A stretch of 64,000 nucleotides of DNA. Origin: Armillaria gallica. Taxonomy: Eukaryota > Basidiomycota > Agaricomycetes > Agaricales > Physalacriaceae. Shown here in pieces: positions 25,416 through 35,758 of the stretch; position 1 is the stretch's first letter, and each line of letters starts with the position of its first letter. The translations under genes and the position numbers were made by a program. The notes beneath the pieces were generated by a model. The model saw only the letters and a list, made by a program, of their open reading frames with translations. It ran no database searches and had not been told where the DNA came from. The stretch spans positions 1,550,001-1,614,000 of the forward strand of contig JBANDB010000004.1 in assembly GCA_037576215.1 (NCBI GenBank), written 5' to 3'.

Positions 25416-26344
25416 AGTATAAGCAAGATCTTTAGGCAACAAATAGGGATGGTAAGAAGAAACTTGGGACCTAGCATTCAGGAAAAGAGCTCAAAACCTA
25501 GTATAAGAATGTCCCACTCAGATCCTGGACAAGAAGGACTTGTCTTGCCAGAAGAAAAAATTGTCAGTCCCCTACACTTGGAAGGACATAGGAGAGAGCC
25601 TGTCAGAATCTTTATATGAGGTGTCAGAGGAAGAAAGACTACCACCTCTTGATTCTTAACCACTCCCATTTTGCAACCTCCAAACTATGGGAATGATGCC
25701 ACAGGATCTAGTAGATTCTAATATCACCAATCTAGAGAACACTTTAACAAGAATATCAGGTGGCACAGTGAATCCTCAAAGACAAGAGAAGTATGTGAGG
25801 GAATCTCTTTATAAATTGAGGGCAGAATCACTTCCTAGTGAAGGCTTGCAACCTAGTAGGGCTCAGACTGCCTGCTCTCCCCCAGTTCCTTCCCAAGCCA
25901 ACTTGATGAGAGCTGCATGATCACAGAGAATGAGCTGGCACTCAGTGAAAGACTACATATCCCTTGAATATCTAACCAGTAGATCCTCCCTTTGAATGCC
26001 AAGAAGTTGAGAATTGATACCACTAGTGGAATTGTCATCTTCCTCATCCTCACATGCATCTATGCTGAGCCTGGTATCCATAAGATCTAGACAATCCCTT
26101 GCAAACACTCCTCCCTCACCATATGGTGGAGAGCCAGTGCCATGTCACTCAGCAAGAAACAGAAGGGAATATGGCTGATTTCCTTCAGACAGCTCTTTCA
26201 ATTTAAGTGAATGTGACTTGAGAGAAGTGCATCAACATCTTCAACCTACAAATTCATATTCTAATTGATCTTCGGCTATGAGGTTGGTGTGTCCTCAAGA
26301 AAATCCACAGCCTCAGAATAGAGGGAATCCTCCATCAAATCCAT
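25416..26344. other. Decayed element flank
   Basis: Sequence right of the hAT element, up to the first LTR. The frame 25687-25920 (77 codons, MPQDLVDSNITNLENTLTR) is probably a remnant of the element interrupted by the hAT. No domain is recognisable and many stops surround it. Confidence 0.3.
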
Positions 26345-28060
26345 TGTCATGCCCACAGCATGTCTAAGGGTGTAATTTTGCAAAATGTCATACCTTACAC
26401 ATTAGAAATGCAGAGGGATTGTGAGTGGGCTGACAGTGAAAGTGGCATGCAAAGAAGCAAGGTCACTGAGGTAGAGAGCTCTATAATAAAAAAAGAAGCA
26501 ACAGAATTAAAACATAAGGACTTCATTGTTGCACTGTACCTTATGGGCATGCACAGCAACAAGGCTGAAGGGTGAGCTAGCTTGCCAAACCAACTGTTTG
26601 CAATAGAGAACTCAACTGCAGTGGGATGCACTTGTACATGGGCTGAGGCCAATTTAGATAATGACGTGTCTGTAATCTATGATGCATGGTCCCTGGAGAT
26701 CTGGAAAAATGATATCACGTGCAGGGTAATCAAGAGAACCCTGGGCATGGCCTAGAAACAGGCTTCAGCCAATGGAAATAGCAAGCAGGCTGGAAAGCCA
26801 AAGTATTTCTTGGTTACCAGGTCTAGAATATGATGCTGTCACCTTCAGAGCAGACCTGAAAGCCAAATACAAAGTGTGATTGGTGACTGAGGATTAAGCA
26901 GCTATTGAGTGCATGCTTGCAGGCTACTCTGCTACTAGGGTGAGCGATGGTAACATCACTTAGCTCTTTGAGACTATTAAAAAGAGGAATGAGTGGTGCA
27001 CTGCCTAGAGCGCTGTGCCAACTTGGACAAGGAATGTCTGGCCGAAAAAGAAGTAAATGACTAAAAATCCATTTGTAACAATCAATCTCCCATAGTATAA
27101 GTAGCATATATTTTCATGTATTAAGCCAAGCTACCTACCCCTCACATAATGTAATAAAGTTTCAGTTTGGATTTGGACTTGTTGCACCACGTAAGAGTTA
27201 GTAACTTTGAGCCTCAGCTATAATGCAAGTTTAGTGAGCTCACAGAGAAATTCAATAAGAGAGAAATTTTGAATACAAACTTCGGTTTACTTGAGATAAG
27301 AAAGAGATTTGGAAGCAGTGATGCTGTGCCTGTCTCAAGAAGTTTACTTGGTTACATCTGAGAGAAAGCTCTGTTCCTTTTCTGATTCAGTGTAAGAAAG
27401 AGAAGTTGTATTGTGCCAGCCTCTGTGTAGGTCTAGAAGTAGTTGCAAGGGAATCAGCCAGATTGAGCTGTTCTAGCAGTTGCACAAAGTGTGATAGGTG
27501 TATGCAGTTGGACCTTGTGGCACTGTTGTTAGAGTGAGTGCACTGTGTGTGAGGACTTGTGGGGATGGTTTTGAGAATAATTGAGCTTTGAGTGAGAGTG
27601 CTGAGGGCCTCTATCATGATGAGTTTGTAAGTCAGGTTTAGCAACTAAGAGAAAGGCAGTGTCGTGTGCAGATTAGATCTTGTGGCAGTCTGTACTTAGC
27701 AAGCTCACTGACCGAACTTGGTCATATTGTGGATCTGTGTATCCATGTGTTTTGGCTTTTGAAATATCCTTTGCCTTGAGAGTTGCGTGGTTCACCATGC
27801 TCTCTTGTAAAAAGCTCTAAAGAGATAGAGAATTTGAGATTGGTTTGATAATACTATGTTGTTTCGTGTATTGTTCTAGCGAGCTCACTAAGATACTTTG
27901 AGATACCATCAGCGTGCAAGTGGAATTAAAATCCTTGCTCTCCTCTGCACTTTAGGAGATTGTGTGTGTGTGTGTTTTGTGAGATTGAGTGTAGGTTTTG
28001 TGTGTGTTCACACTAGGCCATGCTCAGTTTCACAGGTGCCTGTCACCAGCCTTGTCACCA
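26345..28060 (+). repeat. LTR of family A, plus orientation (1.7 kb)
   Basis: Block of 1716 bp from TGTCATGCCCACAGC to CTTGTCACCA, beginning TG and ending CA. It has an inverted partner at 46389-42678, which is 1712 bp once two later insertions are removed. Identity looks high in many stretches (for example TGTAACAATCAATCTCCCAT at 27074 and in reverse at 45661). An open frame inside (26360-26575, continuing past one TGA to 26752) is conserved in the partner (ITCRVIKRTLGMA). No primer-binding-like TGG follows this copy, so it may be a solo or foreign LTR rather than the LTR of the gypsy element beginning at 28.1 kb. Confidence 0.6.
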
Positions 28061-28120
28061 TTGTCGAGTTTTTCTACTAAAACTAACAGCCATTTATTGT
28101 AACTGTCATGAAATGTCCCT

Positions 28121-29860
28121 TTGAATCAGAGTTGTCTCTCTGTCCCTTCTGGGAGTTCCCATTCTCATTGTACTCTAGCTGGAAGCCCTCTATCTAGCAG
28201 CTCATCCTCTGACTCATCTGATTCTTTGTCCTCTTCTTTGGATGAATCCATGGCCACAGAGGATAACCAACCTAGACAAGGGAGAAGAGGTCACCAAGGA
28301 AGACAAGAGAAGAGGGGTGAACCTGGAAGAGATAGCCAGCAAGAAGAAAGAGGTGAGCAGGGCAGGGAAGGACCACATGGCCATAGAGGCAATAATAGTC
28401 TGCCAGGAGATCCTAGACCACCCAGGCCACCAGAAAATGGTAACAGCAGTCGACCACCTAATGATCCTACAGCTCCAATCATTAAGAGAGAACTCAAGCT
28501 GGAAAGTCTGCCAACATGGGATAGGAACACATACACTATGATTCCCTACTTTTGGAATATAATGCACTTGGCTGAGTTAGGAGGTCACATGCCAGAATAC
28601 CTGGGGCAATGGCTCTGGAGAGATTTTTAGGAGGATTCCAATGTTTATGCCTGGTTCTCAACCTTAATCTCTGCAAAACAATTGCATATGCAAATGAATG
28701 TGGGTAACTTCCTCACAGTAATCAAAGAAGATTTCTTAGGAGATCAATGGTAAGTTCTTATGAACAACATCTTCAAAGCACAACAATTTAGACAACATGG
28801 GCATGAGAATGAGTCCCCCCAGGGATTCATCATGAGACAAACTATGTACACTCGAATGCTCACACAAGCTGATGACAGTGGACCAATGGAAGTAAATATT
28901 ATAATGAGGAAGGCCCCCATTGCCTGGTGACCTATCCTTAACATGTCTACAATATTCAGCACTAAGCAACTACTAGCAAGGGTCATTGAACACAGTAAGC
29001 TACTAGTACACACAGACAGAATGGATCAATCAGGAGGAAGGCTATCAATTGGAGAATTAATCAATGCCTTATGCTCCATAGGCATTCAGCCTCCTAACAG
29101 ACCTCGATTCTCTCCTTGAAATGTCAACCTTACTGAAATAAGTGCTGGAGCAGCTGAGGAGGAGGAAATTGCCATGGATATTGACCTCCACAATGTAGCA
29201 GAACAAGGAAGCCCTGACAAGGATCCAATGGATAGTCTATTGAAATCGGCATACTAGGTTTTAAACAAATGGCAATGGTCACCTCTTAAACAATATTTTT
29301 TCCCCATTAGCAATAAGGAGACAAAATTATCAAAGCAGCCTCCTTCTCCTTGCAAGGTTTGCAGTAGCCTGACATATTGGGATAAAGAATGTCTTTACTG
29401 GGAAAAATATCTGGAAAGGATAAAAAAGAAAACTACTCAGATGGCTGCTTTATTACAACTGTGAGAGGATGCTAGACTGGAAGACACTTACTATACTTCC
29501 TAACAAGCCCTGGTCACCAAGCATTCAATATTCACCAAATTAAAAGAAGAGAATGATATCAATAAATCTGAAGCAGATTTTAACCTGGTGTGTTACATAG
29601 ATGGGAAGCAAAGTCCTTTCCTGACTGAAGAGAGTAAGACCAATCTCTCTAATAGACCAATCACTCTTGTCCTGGATAATGAAGAAAATAAATCAAGTAG
29701 GTCTTGGAACATCCTACCTAAAGGATGTAACCATATACTTGAAGAAATAGGCTGCAATGAGAATGAAACTGGCTCACCAAACTATCATGAAATACTCTCA
29801 GTAATTGCAGCTTTTCCCCCTCCTACCAAAACCAAACCAATACAGCTGAATCCTAAGTGA
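28121..29860 (+). pseudogene. Gypsy gag (decayed)
   Basis: Starts with a Ser-rich leader, then a collagen-like Arg/Gly/Pro/Glu-rich stretch (28260-28440). The conserved gag core follows (KRELKLESLPTWDRN, FWNIMHLAELGGHMPE, LGQWLWRDF), then FRQHGHENESPQGFIMR (about 28790) and a CCHC-type knuckle remnant CKVC....W..EC (29353-29395). Stops at 28628, 28752, 28930 and elsewhere interrupt one long frame. This gag belongs to a gypsy family common in Agaricomycetes and differs from the gag at 42587-41562. Confidence 0.75.
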
Positions 29861-29917
29861 ACATTCAAAGATAGACAATCAGCTACTGAAATATCTGTAC
29901 TAGCAACTCAAGGATGG

Positions 29918-32900
29918 ATGGGACAGATGGATGAAGACCCTATCTATTTTCAACACAATTCCTGTGCAGACATTTCATTTATCACAGAGGAATACTACAA
30001 TCAGTTGAAAAATCCTCTAACTATCAGACAAGGATCAAAACTCAACTTATGGCAACTAATGGATAAAACACTCAAATCCAAGGTTATATCAAGTTACCGG
30101 TGTTTAGCAAGACAATAGTGGGAGACACCATCAAGACAGAAGTAGAGGTGTATGTTGTTCTAGGTATGTCAGTTTCAGTACTGCTAGGAGAAGACTATCA
30201 ACTCAGCTACAAGCTCACAATTCACCAAAACCTACAAGATGGTATCACTATTAGTTTCAGATTGAATTTCATATACCAAGTCCTGACCATCAAGGTCAAT
30301 AGGAATAATGAGTTTCAGCATCTGTTCTCTACAAAGCTTTATTAAAGCAAAAAGCCACTGCTGAAAAAAGAATAAACAATCTCAAATTTGGAAATAGGAG
30401 TCAGAAGAAGAACAAACAATAAAGAATAAACAAGATACAAAGATTCCTCCTCAATATTCCCACAATGTTGAGATTGACAGACCATTTGACAATTCTTCTG
30501 AATGAGTAGTAGAAAGAAACATGCTTCCAAATTCCCTGACTTTCTACCTAATAGTACCAAACACCTTGGTAAACTCAGACAACCCCATAGTTCCAGTAGC
30601 CAATCTTACTTCATACCTAATGATCATTTGGAAAGGGAAGATAGTAGGCATAGTGTCAAAAGCCTCTGACTTCTTTGATGTGCCAAGTGCAAAGCTGCCC
30701 AAAGAAAGAATGGATAAAATGGCCAACCTAATAGAGCAAATGGTCTTAAGGAATCTTGATAAAAATGACTCATCTGAAGGTGGTAAACAAGAAGTCAACA
30801 ACAACAAAAGTACAGAATCAGAAGAAGAGTACGAGCCAAAAACAGCAGCCATGCCTGACTTGGAAGTCTACTCCTTTAAAGACATCAGAAAATGGCTCGA
30901 TATTGGAGAACTACCTGAGAAATTGCAAGAAAGTGCCTGAGTAATGCTAGAACAGCATGAAAAAGCCTTTGGATTTGATGGACAATTGGGAAACCATCCT
31001 GTGAAAGCTCGAATCTGAATCAAGGAAGGCACATAACCTATCAGTCTGCCAATATACACATCATCCCTGGCCAAGAGAGAAGTCATCAATAAACAGATTG
31101 ATGACTGGTACTCTTGAGGAATAATAGAACCATTCAAGAGTCTATGGGGTGCACCAGTGGTGATCACATATAGAAACAGCAAACCTAGATTTTGCATAGA
31201 TTATAGGAAGCTTAATGTGGCGACTATTCTTGATGAGTTTCCCATACTAAGGCAGATCAATATCTTAGCAGCCTTATCAGATGCACAAGTGTTATCCAGC
31301 CTAGATGCCTTATCTGAGTTTATACAGTTAGACTTAGATGACAATGATATCAAGAAAACTGCTTTTTACTCCCATAGAGGATTATTCCAATTCAAGTGAA
31401 TGCCCTTTGGATTACAAAACAGACCTTCTATATTTCAAAGAGTCATGCAAGGCATCTTGGCACTCTACCTCTGGATGTTCATGTTGGTCTACATTGATGA
31501 CATCATAGTCTATTTAAAAAATTTTAAGGAACACATCAACCATTTAGACAAAGTACTTACAGCAACTGAAGAAAGTGGTATCACACTATCCCTAAGTAAA
31601 TGTCACTTTTTCTACTCATCCATTCTCTTGTTAGGCCATAAAGTTTTGTGATTGGGACTATCCACCCATCACAAAAAAGTCAGGGCAGTAGTGGAACTAA
31701 CTAGACCAACAAAGGTGTCGGACTTATGATTATATTTGGGGATGGTAGTTTATTTTCAAGCCTTCATTCTGTACTTTGCAGATAGAATGGCCCCCTACTT
31801 GAACTCCTAAAGAAAGGTGTGAAATGGGAATGGAGCAAAGATCATGACCATGCATGGGAAGATAGGAAAATAGCTCTGCAAGATGCTCTCATTCTAGGAC
31901 ATCCTGTGGAAGGACTTTTATATTGCCTTTACACTGATGCTTCAGATGTTGCTTGCAGGTGTACTCTTCAACAGATCCAGAAGATCAGAATCTCTGACTT
32001 TAAAGGAACAAAAGCATACAAAGTACTGCTAAAGGCCTGGAAGGACAAATCAGAAATACCCAAATTATACAACAAAATAGCCACAAGAATGCAACATCAT
32101 GAGTATGAGCAACATTGGGGAAGCAATTTTGAGAAAACAGAAGCCTGGACAGAATGAGTAATAAGCTATTACTTAAGAAGGTTTAGGAGTGCCAAAACAA
32201 GGTACTTCACTATTGAATGAGAAGCTCTAGCTGCAAAAGAAGGGCTGATCAGATTCCAACCATATGTAGAAGGTGAGAAAATTGCATTGATAACAGACTA
32301 TGCTGCTCTTTAGAAGGCTTGAACTTATGAAAATGCAAACAGACAATTAGCCACATAGGGCATGATCTTTTCAGCCTTTGCCCTGAAGCTAGAACTAATC
32401 CATCAACTGGGATGGAAACATTCTAATGTCAACCCTCTTTCGAGAATACCAAGAGATCCTCTAAGTCACATATCTCCAAACAAGGGAGACACCAATGCTC
32501 TAGAACCAAATAACAATTTAATAGCAGCTCAAGAATGAGCATTAGACAGCCTACCAGCAAGGAAAGTAGAAGTCATGTGGGCTATGGGGGAGGTGCTTGC
32601 TGTAGAAATGAGAAAGAAAAAAGGAAGCCATGATTCCAATGCTGGGAGGGAAGCAGAAGAGATAACAAAAGAGAAGAAACCCTACAATCATGATTAGCAG
32701 GCTATAGACCAGTTATCTGAGAAATTATAGCAAAAGCAGAATCCAATCCTACCAGCAATCCATATCTCCATGGACAAGGTTATGCAGAAAAACTTCATAC
32801 AAGGATACAAACAAGATCCACAATTCTGAACTATTTATGAAGAAGCATCAAAATTGGAAGACTCAAAATCATTAGGAAAAAAATTCCTGAAGGATGAGAA

Positions 32901-34130
32901 TGATCTATTATTCTTCCTCAATGCAGATTTTCAGCCTAGGCTATGTGTATCACAATCTATGAAACAAGAGATCCTTACAGAAGTGTATGAATCTCTCCTA
33001 GAAACTGCTCATATGAGTTCTGAACAGCTTTGGAAGAAGCTTACAAGCAAATTCTACTGGAGGCAAATAAAGGTTGATATAAATTCCTTCTGTCAAACTT
33101 GCAATATATGTCAGAAGACAAAAAATCCTAATCTTAGTCAGTATGGGTTTCTTATTTCTAATCCAATCCCCACTCAACCTTATGAATCCATATCCATGGA
33201 CTTCATAATGGATGTGCCATAGTCCGCATTGAAAGGGTTCAATGCTATATTCATTGTTGTCGATCATCTTTTAAAGCATGCTCACTTTATTCTGACCAAC
33301 ATGGCAATCAATACAGAAGAATTCAGAAGGCTGTTCACCAATAATGTCATAACCAAATTTAGACTACCCTCTAATATCATTGCTGATAAAGATTCAAGAT
33401 GGAACTCCAACTTTTAAAAAGGTGTTGCTAGAGCCCTGAAAACAAGGATAGCCCTATCCTTATCCCACCATCTGCAAGACAATGATCAAATAGAAATAGT
33501 CAATAGGTTTCTGGAGGTAATGTTGAGAGCTTAAGTAATAACTGACAAATCCAGATGGGCAGAATGGCTTCCTCTTTTAGAATTTGCCTACAATTCTCAT
33601 CAAAGCATGTCGACCAGTTACTCACCATTTCTTATTCTACTCAGCTTCCAACCTATCTTATCTCTGGAAAAGATTGCTGAATCAAAGGACCTAAAGGGAA
33701 TGGGATGCAATAGAGAAACCATCAAGTTTCTAAACAAATTAGAACCACACTGGAAGAACACATGACTATCCATTGCTTGAGCACAAGAAACTCAAGTGAA
33801 GTACTATAATAAGGGATAAAAACCCTTCCTAGAATTATTGAAAGAATCACTAGTCCTGGTAAATCCACATTTGTTAGCCTGGAAAGAGTCAGTGGACAAA
33901 GAAGCTAAATTAGCTCAGCAATGGATAGGACCATTTGAAATTATGGAAAGGATCAATCCAAAAGCTTACAGGTTGCAGCTCAGTGGCAAATACCCAGGGA
34001 GTCTTATATTTAATATAGAACAGGCATAGACGTAAATATAGACTAAACCTATCTGAATATAAGCATTGCTCTGGAAATAGGTGCTGGCTAGGCAAATATG
34101 TACAGAAAAGCCTTGGATCTGGCAAAAATT
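29918..34130 (+). pseudogene. Gypsy pol: protease, RT, RNase H, integrase (decayed)
   Basis: The protease region has HNSCADISF where a D-S/T-G-A active site is expected, so its catalytic Asp is lost. RT: PRFCIDYRKLN (31168), LDLDDNDIKKTAF, MPFGLQNRPSIFQRVM (31400) and the catalytic YIDD box in LVYIDDIIVYLKN (31486). RNase H: LYCLYTDASD (31918), EALAAKEGLIRFQPYVEG and LITDYAAL. Integrase: the H..H..CQTCNICQK zinc region (33088), the core MDFIMDV, IFIVVDH and IIADKDSRW, and the C-terminal AQQWIGPFEIMERINPKAYR (33916). Stops such as TAG 32311, TGA 32320 and TAG 32356 fall where Gln, Arg and Trp are expected. Confidence 0.85.
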
Positions 34131-34514
34131 TCAGCCCAAAATCTCATTTTGTCCTGAAATCCCTTTATATATTACCTTGGGTGCTAATTCCTATCAATAT
34201 ACTCAAATAGCTTACTCATATATTTTAATTATGCCTTTTGTGGTCTACCTGCATCAGTGAGACAATATCAATAGTTGCTCATATGCCTCCCCAAAAGACC
34301 AATCAACAAAAAACTTCACCCTGTGATGGATGACACGTACATTACAATGGCTGATCCACCTATCCCCTTTTCAAGTCTGACAAACCTCAAAGTCTGTCAA
34401 AGCAGCAGTTCACAAAATGCTCAACATGGTGTTGACACGCTCAAATGAGATATCGACACTGTATACACCACCTTGTTTACACAAAAAACTGATGTATTAA
34501 TAATGATATTATAT
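34131..34514. other. AT-rich spacer after gypsy
   Basis: Non-coding sequence between the gypsy integrase end and a MITE. A short frame opening at 34264 (ATGCCTCCCC) is broken by stops. No LTR end recognised. Confidence 0.3.
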
Positions 34515-34778
34515 CACTGTATGAAGGATCCAATATTTTAGCTTAAAATATTGAATTCTATAACTATTTATTTTTTTCAACTTCCAAGCTAGAATATTGA
34601 TAGATTATTTTAAACATTATTTCAATATTCTTGTTTATTAAAAAAAAAATTGGAAATTTCTCAAATATCACAAATATATTAAAAATATTATCTTCATATT
34701 TTAGTTCAGTATATTGAAAAAATAAATAGTTATAGAATTCAATATTTTAATCTAAAATATTAGATTCTCCATACAGTG
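34515..34778. mobile_element. CACTA-type MITE 1
   Basis: 264-bp AT-rich non-coding element with long terminal inverted repeats: it begins CACTGTATGAAGGATCCAAT and ends in the near reverse complement ..CCATACAGTG. The repeats extend about 65 bp inward (TAGAATTCAATATTTTA at right mirrors TAAAATATTGAATTCTA at left). It is flanked by TAT on both sides (34512-34514 and 34779-34781). CACTR termini plus a 3-bp duplication are the hallmark of the EnSpm/CACTA superfamily. No transposase inside. Confidence 0.8.
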
Positions 34779-34849
34779 TATAAGATCTGCATTTATGAAA
34801 ATAAAGAAAACATAACAGTTTTACCAGAAAGCCCAGAGAGATGCAAGAA

Positions 34850-35739
34850 AGCTACAGGGCACCAGCAACACAGGCCAGAAGGCCAATCAGTACAAAATGA
34901 ACCTCTTTGACTGTGTCTCACCATTCATCCCATAAAGTAACCTGCTTGGCCAAATCTCTACTCACAACAGCCTGCCCCCACCATGCTAAACATGCCACTG
35001 GTGAAGTAAAACTGTTTTGCCCTGTCTTCTGCAATGGCAACCAGTTGTGCCCATATTTCCTATGGTGAACTGCAACCAAGGAACCCTTTACATCTTCAAC
35101 TGCCTGCCACCCTGGTTGCAGTGACTTCCACCAGCTCCACCATGTATTTGCAAATTTATGGACAGCCTCTTTTGGGATATCTGTGCCTTTTTGGCAGTAG
35201 TTCTTAATTCATACCCCAACTTTAGCAGAGCATCCTGCTGAAGACAGATCAAATTTTGCCCCTTTGAGTTCTTTGAACATGGCCCTTCTCTCCCACACTA
35301 TTAAGCAACCCAAAATGTCTTTCTATCATGGCCTTAAGTTGTGTTCCTCAAGGTTTTCCATTAGGTTCTTCATCCACTTGGGTTATAGTGTTTGATCCAG
35401 TAGATGCATATCCAAAGCAATGAGTGGGAAAGGAGGCGATCCATTTCCACTCATGCCATCTCCTGGGTCTGGACCTTCATGCTCCTTCCAAACAATCATC
35501 CTATTCACATCATGGTGACTTGACAATGTGTTATCAATGGACGGAGATGCCCTTTGCTAAGGAGAATTCAACAAGTGTTGCTGCAAGCTGGGATTGATGT
35601 TGGGCACAAATTCATTCGAATTAGGCAGTAGTATGTTCAACACTGAGACTCTATTGTCATCATTGCTGTCAGGAATCAGGGCCAGAGCATTGTTCGTGTC
35701 ACCTAAAGGACCTTTCTCACCTGTAGCAGGCACTTTCAT
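34850..35739 (-). pseudogene. Decayed repetitive basidiomycete gene (WWxWWKSLQP type)
   Basis: Read on the minus strand from ATG 35739 (MKVPATGEKGPLGDTNNALA). Downstream frames broken by stops carry HHDVNRMIVWKEHEGPDPG, FPLIALDMHLLDQTL, ELKGAKFDLSSAGC, and TWWSWWKSLQPGWQ (35110-35150) followed by GHNWLPLQKTGQNS. Proteins with this Trp-rich segment recur in mushroom genomes, as far as I recall, and have no known function. Several stops (35557 and others) show it is dead. A second copy of its promoter and first exon (ATGAAAGTGCCTGCTACAG|GTGAG) lies at 41399-41476. The foldback element sits 19 nt upstream of this ATG. Confidence 0.55.
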
Positions 35740-35758
35740 ACATTAAAGCCTATCAATT

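Larger units (their letters stand above)
28121..34130 (+). mobile_element. Ty3/gypsy retrotransposon, decayed
   Basis: Internal region with the order gag, protease, reverse transcriptase, RNase H, integrase, which is diagnostic for Ty3/gypsy. All domains are recognisable but broken by many in-frame stops and at least three frame changes (near 30.1, 30.4 and 31.7 kb). No 3' LTR matching 26345-28060 follows the integrase, so the element is truncated or rearranged on the right. Confidence 0.85.

Noticed and set aside
34512..34781. Classifying the MITEs as mariner or PIF/Harbinger elements
   Set aside because: Flanks are TAT, not TA or TWA with matching ends, and both start CACTG, which fits CACTA elements better.
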